Assembly: GCA_020736575.1 (NCBI GenBank) | Contig: JAGPYM010000021.1 | Span: 310,001 to 374,000, forward strand | Direction: 5' to 3' | Length of the DNA: 64,000 bases | Origin: Thelonectria olida | Lineage: Eukaryota; Ascomycota; Sordariomycetes; Hypocreales; Nectriaceae | In this document: piece after piece, positions 22,088 to 33,221 of the stretch | Layout of the letters: every line of letters starts with the position of its first letter | Numbering within the stretch: the first letter of the stretch is position 1 | Notes under the pieces: model-generated | Seen by the model: the letters and a program-made list of their open reading frames with translations, nothing else | The model's database searches: none | What the model was told of the DNA's origin: nothing | Program-made: the position numbers and the translations under genes

Positions 22088-24150
22088 ATGGCTGCGACAT
22101 CTGACAAGGCTGGCGTTTCGCACGCTGACTTTATCGAGCCAGTAAAGGATCGGAATGTCGGTATGAGCGATGAAAATGCCGACAGTGGCTCGGATGACAT
22201 TGTGGCGGCGTTGCAGCATACCGGGGAAGAGGTCGGTATGACATGGAGAAGTTTTATGGCTGCCATGGTGAGTTTCCCTCAATCTCCTGCTTCTCGAGAG
22301 CCGTTTGTTGACTGATATGGCCTCAAAATAGACAATGGCGTCCTCATACAATGCGTGTCTCTTTACTCTCCTCATCCCCCCCGCCATCTTGAGCTTCATC
22401 AACGCCGAACTGGGCCCAGGCCTACCTACACCTGGATCACGATATCGTGGAACCTCGGCGGTGCCATTTTCGTCACCATCGGCGGGCGATTGTCCGACAT
22501 TTTCGGTCGCCGGTAGTCCTTCCTGACTGGCGCTGCCGTGCTAATTATCGGCTCGATTGTCGGTGCGACTGGTCAGAGTATTGGCCAGATGATTGCTTCT
22601 GGGGCCATCTTTGGCTCGGGAGCTGGCCCTTTGGAAATAGCATTTGGCGCGGTGTAGGTGAGTAATAGTGCCTCGTTACAAATAAGTATGTTGGATTAAT
22701 TACTGACATTGACAGGAAATCGTGCCAAACGACTGGCGCATGGTCACGATCGGATTGTTCGACGCGTCTTCCATCATCGCGCAAATGATGCCGCTCACCT
22801 CTTGGGCCATCATCAAATACACGGGCGAATGGCGAAACGCATATTATTTCATGATTGCATTTCAAGCCTTCAACTGCGGCTTTCTCTGGCTCTTCTACCA
22901 CCCGCGGGTCCTGTAGCACCAAGCACGGCACCACCGATCGGACGAGGATGGACTTACCCATGTCATTTGACTGGATCGGCCTGGTCATGTTATCGCGGGA
23001 TGCACGCTCTTCATTATAGCGGTCAATTGGGGAGGGACATTGCATCCGTAGACGAGCGCGGCGACGTTGGCTCCCATTCTCATCAGACAGCTGCTCCTCG
23101 TCTGTCTTGGGATTTAAGGCGTATGGAAACATCAAGGAGCCATTGCTGCCTCCCAGACTCTTCAAACAGGTTCGCCAGTAAGTATTTGAACCAGAAAGCG
23201 GCCGTTCTCTTGCTCATGCTCATTACGCTCAGCTTCACTATGCCCATAGTCGTCGGCATGCAGTGTTACTCCAACGCGACACTCTGGCGTAGAATGTCCC
23301 AGCTACTCTACGTAACGGATGAAATCCCCAAAGGCCTGTACGCCGAGATGGTGCCACTAGGAACAATCCGTAAGTCTTATTTCTTCTATCCCAATGGCGA
23401 AACGCTGACAGACCAAGTTGGCGGCATCGCTGTGCTGGGCAGCAAGAAGCTCGGCCACCAGCGCTGGCAAATTGTCTTCATCGCTCTTCAAACCATCTGC
23501 GTGGGGCTTCTTTGGACGGCGATGATTGACAATCCAGTCAAGTCGATTATTCTGACAGTCATCGTGTCTATGGCGACGGCGCCGGTTATGCTGAATTGCT
23601 TCGTCCTCGTCGGGTTCGGAATTGTTGATCAAAACGATATGTAAGTCAGCCATCCTCGCGATAACTATTCAACGTCCTAACGCTGTCAACAGTGGAACAG
23701 CCGCTGGCCTTCCCGGCACAGCTCGTCGCCGGTGCCATTGCCGTCGCCATCTTCGGCAATGTGACCAACAATCGCCACGCCGGCGCTCTGCCAGATCGAG
23801 TCTCAAGAGCAGTCGACGGGCTTGGATTTGACGCGTCCAATCTTGCTGCCCTCGTTGCAGCCGCCCGGCCAGGTACTGCCAAGGCGTGTACGGCAGTGCC
23901 CGGCATCAATGCTGAGATCCAAGCCGCCGCGACAAAGGGCAACCAGCTGGCGTATCTCGACGGCGCGCGCCTGTCGTACAAGGTGGCCATGGCATTTGGA
24001 ATTGTTGGATGCATTGCCGCGTTTTGGATCCCCAGTATTGATAGGAGGAAGTACACGAAGAAGACGGTCGCGTTGCAGGAGAGCGACCGTCAGAATTTGG
24101 AGGAGAAGAAGCTTCAGGGCCTGGGTGGCCTGGGTGGCCTGGGTGCTTGA
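22088..24150 (+). pseudogene. TRI12-type MFS efflux transporter, disrupted by stops and frameshifts
   Basis: The whole length resembles the fungal TRI12/siderophore-type major facilitator pumps: an acidic cytoplasmic start, TMASSYNACLFTLLIPPAIL, ITISWNLGGAIFVTIGGRLS, DIFGRR, EIVPNDWRMVTIGLFDASS, IAGCTLFIIAVNWGGTLHP, LLPPRLFK, GMQCYSNATLWRRMSQLLY, KSIILTVIVSMATAPVMLNC, and the end GCIAAFWIPSIDRRKYTKK. The reading is broken many times: a frame change near 22420, TAG at 22514-22516 after FGRR, TAG at 22655-22657 at an exon end where Gln is expected, TAG at 22914-22916, a frame change near 22985, TAG at 23049-23051 where Trp is expected, another frame change near 23105 and another near 23715. Several stops fit TGG-to-TAG or CAG-to-TAG. 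The C-terminus carries a small Gly-Leu-Gly repeat from a 9-base tandem at 24118-24148. The gene cannot make a functional pump. Confidence 0.85.
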
Positions 24151-24848
24151 TTCGGACGCTTGTGTGAGCTGGCCTGGCGTCAGTCCTCATCAACGAATTG
24201 ATCGACAATCATTGATTAAGCTTGTTTAGAAGATGGCCCGTCTCGTCTCATGTCTTAATGTCTGTTGGGAGTAAGCTGCTAATGCTGTCAACACACCTAA
24301 CTGCATGTAAACACGCCGTCATAAGGGACAGTCGATGATCCTTGTTTCGTGCAGTCTAACGCTACGACTATGGAGCAACGTTGGGCCGTCATTATCAAGA
24401 GAAGACGCTTTGCACAGAATGGGAAGCTCCAGGGAACGCGATGCTGCGTGCTGCGGCAGGGCAGAGTAAGGGCTGAAGTCGATCCGCCCTTGAGAGGGTC
24501 TCCCTCCACGCCAACTGACAAACCAAATGCAGCATTTGGAGCCATTGGGTCTCCACTGGGAAAGCTTGACCGGTTTAGTCTTGCTTGGCCACAATGTGAA
24601 ATTGGTGGCTGCAGTTTTGGTCTGACCGGCAGGGGTCGTATTTCGTATTTTCGCATCCCGCGACCGAAGCGTTGCTTTGCGAGCACTTAGAATTAGTCAG
24701 GGCAGCACAGGCGAGTCGGCCTCATCTTACGGACAAGAAGCATTGTCACCATCGTCTTAAAGGTCACCGCAGCTCGACTATATATATGAGGTATCCCATA
24801 AGATCAAAATGCATCCAGTCCACCATCAATCTACACGCAGCTTCCATC
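24151..24848. promoter_or_regulatory. Intergenic with TATA-like box before the basic-protein gene
   Basis: About 700 bases. A clear CTATATATATGAGG box occurs at about 24778-24791, some 70 bases before ATG 24849. Overlapping frames on both strands at 24297-24690 look like chance opens and have no recognisable domain. Confidence 0.45.
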
Positions 24849-25913
24849 ATGGACGCCCTCACAATTGACAACGCGGAGACCAAGTCGCAGAAGCTGCACG
24901 ACTCTCTCCCACCCCCGACAAAGTCCCTACAAATCTACAGTCGCCTTGCTTTCGGTCGCAAATTCCTCTTCGCCCCTTCAGGCAACGAAGAAGGCCAGTA
25001 CTTCGTCATCAACCCAGTCCCGCACAAACACCACTACTCATGGAAGCCTGTCTTCTACCGGGGCGACAACCCCAAGTACACGCCCGCTAGCAAGGCCATA
25101 GCGCGCATGCGGAGAACCAAGATGTGGAATTCGTTCCGCATACAATTTGGAGACGGCGTCGGCGAGGCCTTGGACAACAAGAAAAAGGTCAAGAAGACGC
25201 GACACTATCAGCGGAGGCAGAAATGGAGGAAGCGGTTTGGACGCAAGGAGAAGCCCCCGAAGGAAGAGCTGGAGGACCCCACGGACGTGCAAGGCCTCTT
25301 GGTCGAATTCAAGATGAAACGCAGGGCGTTCATCAACAGAACGGTCAAGTGGGAGTTTGCTGGTGAACAGTATCGATGGACTGGGACCAGGGCATTTCTT
25401 TCGAATCGGTTCCGACGGTGGAAGGGCGTATCGCATGACTTGAAGGTAACATGCCCTCGTACATCAATTCTCACCTAGGACGATTTCACTAACAAGGCAT
25501 GGCAGCTGGTCAACAGCAACAACGACATCATCGCCACCATCCAAAAGGACCGCTGGTCATCCTTTCGACGCTCAGAGAGGACCGACGCTCCTCCAAACAA
25601 AAAGAAATCCCTTGTCGGAACGCTTCGCATCTACCCAGCAGCTTACACGGATGCCACCCTGCAGAAGCTTCAAAGCCTGAACATAGGAAGTCACAGCACC
25701 GTTTCTGCAAACGCAGATGAGGTCGACGGGAAACAGTGGAACATGGGCGGCGACAATGGCAAGCAAACGTTGAATGAGGGAGGAGAGCACTCCGGTGATG
25801 TGATTGAGGAGGCCATTGTGCTGACTGCCTGGATTGTGCTGGAAGCAGAGCATCGCCTTCGGTACAAGGTCTTGGATGTCTTGGAGGAAATCGCCGAAGA
25901 GTTCAAGGAGTGA
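24849..25913 (+). CDS. Unidentified Lys/Arg-rich fungal protein
   Basis: Exons 24849-25445 and 25506-25913, 332 residues plus stop in phase, with the intron GTAACA...GGCAG. ATG 24849 was chosen over an upstream in-frame codon because it follows the TATA-like box and a typical CATCATGG context. The N-terminal half has IYSRLAFGRKFLFAPS and VINPVPHKHHYSWKPVFYRG; then a strongly basic run (KKKVKKTRHYQRRQKWRKRF) that could be a nucleic-acid or nuclear-localisation segment; then FRRWKGVSHDLKLVNSNNDI, and a final VLEAEHRLRYKVLDVLEEIA helix. The beta-rich spacing with an RW/W-rich core is slightly reminiscent of the tubby/scramblase C-terminal fold, but this is only an impression. No signal peptide or membrane segment. 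Function unknown. Confidence 0.75.
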
Positions 25914-26154
25914 TTTTTAGCAGCACGGGGGTTTAAATGAAGCATCCAAGTGCCGATAAGTTTCACTTCAACAGGTTGTGTGTATTTTGGCCACCGAAAG
26001 TAAGTTCGGAGAGCCATTTTGATATTATATATACATAGAATTGTCACATCCGTCTACCAGAGACGATGCTTTCCAACACCCAGTTTTTGCACTCTTTACT
26101 CCCGTAAACACATCACATTACCACGTCACTATAGCGGCTCCCCACACTCATGTC

Positions 26155-27586
26155 TTACAGGCACTGAGAGTAAAACTCGTTTTGGCTCACACACTTCAGG
26201 CCAGAAGCGCAGCTGGTCGCGCCCTTCCAGTTGGCTCCTCCACACTGGTACCATTTGGCTACCTCCCCGGAGACTGGGGTGGGAGTGGCGAAGATGGGAG
26301 TCTCGACAGGAGTGTGGATAGGGCTGAAGATGGGAGTGAAAACGGGTGTGTTGACGGGAGCGTCGGGGAATGAAGGGCTCGAGGGGGTGGGCTGCTCGAT
26401 TTCCTGGTTCTCGACGACTTGAGATGCCACGGATTCAGTCGATGTAGCGACAGCGGCCTCAGACTCGACCTCGGCAGCGGTGACGGTGGAAGAAGAGTCA
26501 GAAGACTCGGTCGAGCTCGAGTTGGATGAACCCCAGCCGTGCTCGGCAGCAAGCTTGTACCACCAGTTTCGGTACATCCAGCCGTCGAAGTCGGTGATTT
26601 CGGTGGCGGATCCGGCAAGCATGATGAAGTTGGACACGCCAGTGGGAGTCCAGTCGTAGACTAGGATAGGTCGTTAGTATTATCATCTTGCACAAGGAGT
26701 TGGGAATCACCCACAGTCATCCAGACCAAAGGTGTGGCCCTGTAGAAGAGTCAGCATGGTCACAAAACCAAAGGATTCTCAGTACCTACCATTTCGTGGA
26801 GAAGAATGTGGATGTTGTCGGAAGCAATGTTCTCCATGAAATACTCACGGCCAACCTGCTGACCCCAGGAGTACCCGTAGCCACCATCCAGACCCTCGGT
26901 CAACCAGAGAGACTGGTCGTAATGGTGGTCAGCGCCGCCAGTGCAGCCGCTGTAGTCGCTGTCGAGGTGGGCATCTCGGGAGCAACCCACGGCGCACATG
27001 GGAATGCCATCAGAGTCGAGGTCCGTGTAGACGTCAATGTCATCAGTAGAGCCCTGGAGAAGGCTCTTATCGCTGACAGCCCAGCCCACTATGTTGACAC
27101 CAACTTCAGTGTAGGGGAAGCCGTTGTATCCGTAGACCCATTCGAACCATTTCTGGTATTGTTGCTTGTAGACTGTGGCAATCTGGATGCGCTGGGCAGC
27201 AGTCACTGTCTGGTTTGAGTCCCATCGAACGCAGATGTTGAGATGTCTAGAAGCTGTTAGCCCTGCGCCAATGCCAAAATCTCATATGGAAAGTCATACC
27301 CGTCATTGGCCATGACCTGCTGCCATCCCCAGTTGGTGTTTCCGTCAATGCCACCATCATAAGTCGACTCGTAGTGCTCCCAGACTTCGGTCAAGGCCGT
27401 CGCCAAGCTGGAGGGCGGGTTCCAGCCATCTGCACGCTTGACAGGTCGGTTCCTGGGATATCGTCGGAATGAACGTCTCGCGTGACCAGACTCGAGACTC
27501 TTCCACACGGAGGCATCGAGATCGGACAAGGCCGCAGTCGAGGCGACAAGTCCGCTCAGGACAACTGATACAGTTGACAGACGCAT
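26155..27586 (-). CDS. Secreted putative zinc metallopeptidase with C-terminal cellulose-binding module (CBM1)
   Basis: Exons 27586-27300, 27246-26790, 26739-26715 and 26660-26155, 424 residues, in phase, including a 25-base exon. Residues 1-18 are a signal peptide ([18 protein letters not shown]). The catalytic-type domain contains [47 protein letters not shown], and the zinc motif [11 protein letters not shown] assembled across introns 2 and 3 (HExxHxxxLDD, metzincin-like order) followed by [20 protein letters not shown] Ser/Thr/Val linker and a Pro-Val repeat ([20 protein letters not shown]) lead to CBM1 ([16 protein letters not shown]...YSQC) with its four cysteines and aromatic face. From memory, related proteins with cellulose-binding domains occur in Streptomyces. 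The role is probably processing proteins at plant or fungal cell walls. The peptidase activity is inferred from the HExxH motif only. Confidence 0.88.
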
Positions 27587-27751
27587 GTTGATAAAATGAG
27601 GGTACGTAGAGGTAGTTAAAAAGAGTGTGTAGAACGAGTTGAGTGAAGGAAAAAATAAAATGACAACTAAAAGAATGAAACCGACCTGTCGGACCTGAGA
27701 AAGAATGGCATGAATCAATCGTCAATCGCCATCATCTACAGGACCAAAGAG

Positions 27752-27763
27752 CATATATATACC
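27752..27763 (-). promoter_or_regulatory. TATA-like box
   Basis: On the minus strand this reads GGTATATATATG, 166 bases before the metallopeptidase ATG at 27586. Spacing is acceptable for a fungal core promoter with a long leader. No transcript evidence. Confidence 0.35.
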
Positions 27764-28743
27764 ACCTTCAATAAAGTTGCCCGAAATACCATCCCATCGT
27801 GTGGTCCCCACATCAGTATTTCCCACCTATGACGACTCAAGCTATAAGTCAAAGGCCTATCGCAGATCAAGGACCAGCCTATACAAAGTCATGGTTAATA
27901 CGAACTGATGATCGATGCCAAGAGGTTTCAACCAGGTTCTGTCCCCTCTCAGTACGAAGAAAACAAGTCGACTTTCCCTCCAAACATTGAAAGAAGGCAT
28001 TTCTGGCTGGACCCCCTTGTCGCTTCTCTAACATTGATCTCCTTTTGGTGTGGAGAAGGACATCAACACGGCGGACCTTGAGCCCAAGCAGGCAACGGGT
28101 TCCGCCAAAACAGGGATAGAAATCCCTGTCCTAGTAAAGGAAGACGGGTGCTCGTGAGCCAAGGCCTGATTCGTGGCGGGATTCGAAAGCTTCTCGCCAT
28201 CTTCCATGACCTAAAACAAGACCCCGTCGACCTCCTGTCTCGCCAGGGACCATCGGACGAAAACCTCAACTCATCTTAGGATTTTATAGCGTTACCGTCG
28301 TGCGGTTTGCAAACAGTCCGTGTCAAGTTTAACCTCTTTGTCACCCAATTCCATTCATTTAGCATAAATGATATGCATAAATTGCCATGCAGTCGGGACA
28401 TTTATCCTTGCGCAACAGTCCAGCGCATTCTTCTGTTCCTCTTCGCTAATTATCAGCGACAGGCCGATCCCAGCCTCAGCTAATACTTGGCCTAGCTTCT
28501 ACAGAGACGGAAAAGATTTACCGGAGAAACATGTCACAATCTGGCTAGAATGCATAAAAACATCGTAGTATATAGGTATATAGGCAATCTCAACCATCGG
28601 CTCAGCCGTTTTATTTTCATCCTGATTAAAACTTTGTACATGTCGAAGTAAGAACTCAATCGCCCACATCCATTCGCCTCAAAAGCCACGTTCATCGCTT
28701 CCAATGGCGCATTCCTCCATGTCTCATGAAACCTAGGGTATGC
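27764..28743. other. Intergenic, nothing recognised
   Basis: About 980 bases between two minus-strand secreted-enzyme genes. It would hold the GH28 terminator and distal promoter elements of the metallopeptidase gene. Small frames on both strands show no family features. An alternative 3' exon of the GH28 gene could extend into 28742-28690. Confidence 0.4.
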
Positions 28744-30556
28744 TTAGAAAGATCGTCGTCTTTGGGCCCGGCATCGGGAAGATCCAGAAGAAGCGCGGGC
28801 AGTTTGAGACGTACCTGCGCTGGGCTCTGATTGAACTGCAGAAGCGACCTCTTTAGTGGCCTGGGAAGCAAAGACGGGCACAGCGGTGGTCTGGGTGGTA
28901 CCTGGGGCTTGAGTAGCAGCGGGAGAAGAGACGAGGGTCTCAAAAGTGGCAACACTCGATGCAACGACGGCAGCCGAGGTTTCGGTATCAAGTTGCTGCT
29001 CAGCGGCAGCACTGGTAGGAGTGGCAGCAGAATCGGCAGCGGTAGTAGTGGCCACGGCAGCAGAGTCATCAGACCCGGCCAGGAGGGCGCTATAAGCAGC
29101 AACGCCAGGGAAGAAGGAAGCTCGGAGGGTAGGGATATCAATGGAGACACTGAGTCCAAGTCCAGCGGAAATCTCGTTGTCCATGGTCTGAATCGAGTAG
29201 TCGCTAACGGTCGACACGGTTTGGGTGGTCGTGTAGGTGCTCGTCGCCGCCGTGTCCTCGTTCAAGCAAGCGCCAGAGCCGTAGGCGTTGTTGCACCAGT
29301 ACTCGACGTAATCACCAGCCTCGGTCCAGACATTGAAGTCCTCGACAACCATCTCGGTGCAAGGCTCGGCAGGAGGGCAGTTGAACTTGACGGGGCCGCG
29401 CTGGTGGCCATTGAGGCAGGTGCCCTTCCAGTCGGAGAAGGTAAAGTTGGTGTAGAGGACGCCATCGCCGCCGGCATCGCTCATGGAGGACCAAGTTGCG
29501 TCCAAGTCGAGAGTGTAGGCGTTGGAGTGGCCAATGAAGTTCTTCAGCACCACGTTGGCGACGGTTCCGCTGCCGCCGTAGGACTTGAACATGTACATCT
29601 GGTTGCAGTTCTGGGAGTACACATTTCGGTACTCAATGTCGTGGATGTCAGTGTCGGCCGCAAGAGAGCCCATAGCACTGCCACCAGACCAGTTACAGAA
29701 GACATTCTCGACCAGAATGTGATCGGCAGGGCTCTTGACGGTGACACACTCGTCCTTGTTGCTGACTTCGACATCGTGGATCCAGATGTTGGTGCTCCAG
29801 ACATCGATGCCATCCAGGCCACCACGGTTTCCGCCGTGAATGACCATGTTGTAGACCTCTCCATTGGTGCAAGTGTCCATGGTAAAGTGGAACGCGGGAG
29901 CTGTAGGAGTTAGCATGAATATGAAACTTGTACGGGTGTCAAGTCTCACAATCAACCAGGGCCACGTCGTGGATGGAAAAGTCGTTTACATCGTAGAATC
30001 GAAGAATACGAGGGCCATACTCGTCGTCTAAAGACCCATTAGTCTCATCGTTTATCGGATCACTCAAATACGAGCGCCATCTTACTCTTGTGAAACTCGT
30101 AGCCGTAGCCCTGGATGGCACCCTTGGAATTGCTGCTGTAGAACTCAAAGTCGCTGATGTGCTTAAACATGAACATGTTGCCGCCGTCAGTGCTGCGACT
30201 TATTAGCAATGGCCAAGAATTGTCTTAGACGTTCTCACTCACCCCAGACGGTAGATGGTGCCATCGAGACGGAAAGACATGGCCTCTCCAGAAAGGGTCA
30301 ACCAGGTCGACAATCCGTAATCACCCTCGGGGATATACACCTCGCCTCCAGTGCTGCACGCATCCCATGCATCGCTAATAGCCTGGCTGTTGTCCGTCGT
30401 CGCGCTGGCCACGCCGCCATAGTCCATGATGTTGCACGTCTTCTTTGCCGCCTTGACAGCGCGCGTAGTGAGCGGACCAACGCTGCCACTGAGCTGCGCA
30501 GCAGCCTGGAGGCCGAACGAGGCCGCAACCAATGCCGAGAGACCGAATCGAACCAT
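28744..30556 (-). CDS. Secreted GH28 rhamnogalacturonase (rhamnogalacturonan hydrolase)
   Basis: Exons 30556-30243, 30198-30086, 30027-29950 and 29900-28744, 553 residues, in phase. Residues 1-21 are a signal peptide. The enzyme cuts the alternating galacturonate-rhamnose backbone of pectin outside the cell. The right-handed beta-helix motifs match rhamnogalacturonases rather than polygalacturonases: [48 protein letters not shown] across intron 3, [60 protein letters not shown], and [14 protein letters not shown]. After about residue 400 comes a long Ser/Thr/Ala-rich tail, probably O-glycosylated. The extreme C-terminus is uncertain: a strong GTACGT donor at about 28818 with a CTAAG acceptor near 28742 would replace the last 25 residues. 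Host-facing pectin degradation fits the neighbouring CBM1 protein. Confidence 0.92.
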
Positions 30557-31619
30557 TGTGAAAGAAGGAATAGTAAGTTAGGATAAAACGAATGGAATGG
30601 GTTGGCCGCAATTCAATTGCAGCTGCTGAGAAGGAAAAGAATGAATGACGATCAAACAAGAAACAAAACTAAACAAAGAGACAATCGAAAACGAAGAGGA
30701 GAAACGACGACATTCAAGGAAACACTTTTTATTTTATCATCGTCAGCTTTGATTCAGGTATAGCACGGAGTAATATCCAACGAAACGGAGACATCGGACA
30801 AAAGCAGACGACGCAAGCCGGGGTCACGACTTGATTAAACCGTGACCTGGCGATAAAGCGTGTGAGCGAGCCGCGTTTCCCAAAGTATCGGGTTCTCACG
30901 GACGTGGACAAGGGTGTGAAACGACGGCTCTGAAGCAGATTGCAGCACAAGGCAATTTTGCTGGAGAACAAGGATCACGACACGTCAACTCGTCGTGCAG
31001 TGGGCCGTAGAAACCTGCGACCGGAGCTGAAAATCCACAAATGGCCTTCGTTTGCCCTGAAACGAGGATAAACAAGCATCGGCCATTTTGTGCCGGTTGA
31101 GGATCTGCCAAGTTGGAGACAGCAATGGTGGTGAGAAGACTAAATAAAGAAAAGAACATGCCGTTGATTGCGAAAATCTGAAGATTTTTCAGCTCTCTTG
31201 AAACAAAGAAAGAATTATTGAAAGCACTAGTATTGTTAGATTTCATGTTAGTACATCGTTTTCTCCATTTCCCGGCTTCATACGACATGGGAGCCATGCT
31301 CGTCAGGTCTTTGCTGCTGTCGCCCACGGGATTCTTGGTGGCAATGTCATTTGGACTATCAACAAGTCTTTCTAGTTATGGCAAACAGTGAGTTATCCCT
31401 AATAGTTACTAACGAGCTCGAAGCTGTGCTGCGTAAAGCCTCTTAGACCCACGAGCTTCTGCTCAAGGAGACTTGACGTGATATCTAGATATTGCGCCTG
31501 CACCACCCTACACTGATTGGCGGCCTTAGCGACTGATAAAGTTGAGCTACGCTCCAAGCCCAGGGTTATTCAGGTGTGATGGTTTCGACAAAGCAGAGTT
31601 GGCAGCTATTGGAGGCTTT
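30557..31619. other. Intergenic, no supported gene
   Basis: The first 200 bases are purine-rich on the plus strand, the GH28 promoter side. A minus-strand open frame at 30896-31327 has one hydrophobic stretch (FFSLFSLLTTIAVSNLA) but no signal peptide, splice support or recognisable family, so it is not called. Confidence 0.4.
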
Positions 31620-32400
31620 TTAAATGAGTGCTCGAGGAGCTGGGACATCCATCGATTGCAGGGTGAAACGAGTTTCCTCGCTTTCCAAGATCATGACAAT
31701 GCGTGCTACACCCACAGATCGAGACTCAATGTTGGAATTCTCTTCAAAGCGAGCATCTTGGGCTTGCCGTTTCCGCCGCCCATCGAGCGTTCAAACGAGA
31801 ATGATAGGTGGATTAACACAGTATGAAGGGCTAAAGACTATTTCAGCCGCACAATGCTCAGCATCCTCCTTTGTAAACCTCTCCGAGTCAGTTTTGAAGA
31901 GACGCATCCATTCAATTGCATCAGACAGGCGAATTTGGCAGCAATTCGCTCGATCGGCCGCTGCGCCTCACAGCACTTCTGACGCAATAAACATTGCGAG
32001 CAAAGAGTTAATTATCTTCACATTTCTTGTCTCTTTCCGTGTGAATGGAGCCGTCGAGATGGGGAGAATAGGCTTACCAACCGGTCAATGGCGCTGGCCT
32101 GGAAACTGGTTTCAGACTTTCCCAACATCAGAGTGGCTGACTGACCTGAGGCCTCAACGAATGAAGATCAATTCCGTCCTCCGTGTAGATCTTGTTTGAA
32201 TTATCGGCGCGTTCCAACGCCCTCTCAAAAACCGGCTTCGCAAGTTGCCGAGATCTGCCAATCGTGATTCCGGCAGGGCTGGGTTCAGGCACATTCCAGC
32301 CTCCTGCAGAGATGCACACTCTTTGCCGCTTTTGGACCTCAAGCTTCTGCCCATCACAACGTCGGTAGCCTAATTCTCTAGGCTTGATGCTTAAACTCAA
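31620..32400 (-). pseudogene. Possible degraded minus-strand coding sequence, family unknown
   Basis: Three stretches read with protein-like codon use on the minus strand. One is around 32330-32150, with PSPAGITIGRSRQLAKPVFE and NSNKIYTEDGIDLHSL. A second is around 31955-31800, with DAIEWMRLFKTDSERF and TKEDAEHCAAEIVFSPSY. The third, 31797-31622, continues in the same frame after a TGA (TLDGRRKRQAQDARFEENSN). The single in-frame TGA, possibly from CGA, and the lack of a clean exon structure suggest a decayed gene. I could not identify the family. It could also be a real gene with introns I failed to place. Confidence 0.25.
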
Positions 32401-32547
32401 TCTTGATGAGCGTTCAAGCTACGCAATCGATTTTAATTCCCGAAAACAGACCGAGGCAGATGCTCCCGACGGAAAAAGAGACGCTGGTGTAAGCCACATA
32501 GACTAGTATGTTAGAGTGTACTCCGTAGGCATCTCGACGACGTTGAT

Positions 32548-32554
32548 GTATAAG
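32548..32554 (+). promoter_or_regulatory. TATA-like element
   Basis: GTATAAG about 100 bases upstream of ATG 32650, followed by a CAAC/CATC-rich leader typical of highly expressed fungal secreted-protein genes. Confidence 0.35.
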
Positions 32555-32649
32555 AAGAGGCCAGTAGCAGCTTCTAAATCGTATTTCGCATCCTTCACAG
32601 ACATCTCAACTCAAGCACATCCAGCCAATCTACTCTTTTCTCATCCACA

Positions 32650-33221
32650 ATGAAGTTCTTCACCTTTGCCCTCCCTCTCCTCTTCGCCGCCAACGCCCTC
32701 GCCGCTCCCGCCCCCTCCGCCGACATCGACATTGTCGCCCGTGAGGAGCCCCGCGCCTTGGACACCATCTACACTGGCGAGGTCAATAAGCGCGAGCCCG
32801 AGGAGGTCGACACCCGTGGTCTCGGGGATGGCCGCTTCCTAAAGATCAACGGCAGTCTCCTCGACAGTCTCCTCGGCACCCTCAACTCTCTGCTGAACAA
32901 CATCACAAACCTCCTAAGTGGCAGTCAGGTCAACTCCCCCGACACTGCTTCGCAGGTGCTGCAGTCGCTCCTCGGAACCGCCAATGGTCTCGGAATCAAG
33001 ATTGGTTCCCGAGCAACGACTGGTAAGTTCTGCTTCCAAGCTGATTGATACCCGCCCGTGTGTACACCGATGGCTGACGATTTACAGGTGGGCTACTCGA
33101 TCTCATCGACGCTATCATCGCTCTCATCGCCGGCAAGCTCCCCGAAGCGCAGCCTGCCAGCGCCAAACTCCACGAAGTCATTGTCGAACTCCGGGCTATC
33201 GCTGCTAAGAAGAAGGTCTGA
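32650..33221 (+). CDS. Small secreted protein, cysteine-free, possible Kex2 processing
   Basis: Exons 32650-33022 and 33088-33221, 168 residues, in phase, with the intron GTAAGT...TTTACAG. Residues 1-18 (MKFFTFALPLLFAANALA) are a classic signal peptide ending in Ala-x-Ala. An acidic, Arg-containing propeptide-like region follows, with a dibasic Lys-Arg at about residues 47-48 (EVNKREPEEVD). The rest is amphipathic and rich in Leu, Ser and Asn (LLDSLLGTLNSLLNNITNLL), then GGLLDLIDAIIALIAGKLPE and a basic end AAKKKV. There are no cysteines, so it is not a disulfide-stabilised effector or hydrophobin. It may be a surface-active or membrane-interacting peptide. Codon use is strongly C-ending at the start, suggesting high expression. 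No family recognised. Confidence 0.8.

Noticed and set aside
22545..23165. 206-residue minus-strand open frame
   Set aside because: Shadow of the MFS pseudogene, whose plus-strand reading shows strong family resemblance.
24297..24690. Overlapping frames on both strands
   Set aside because: Both strands are open over the same stretch without domain support; they precede a TATA-like box and are most likely promoter DNA.
26688..27218. 176-residue plus-strand open frame
   Set aside because: Antisense of exon 2 of the metallopeptidase gene; no domain and no start context.
28831..29913. 360-residue plus-strand open frame, Gly/Arg/Val-rich
   Set aside because: Antisense of the GH28 gene; codon bias of a GC-rich third position keeps the opposite strand open. 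No domain.
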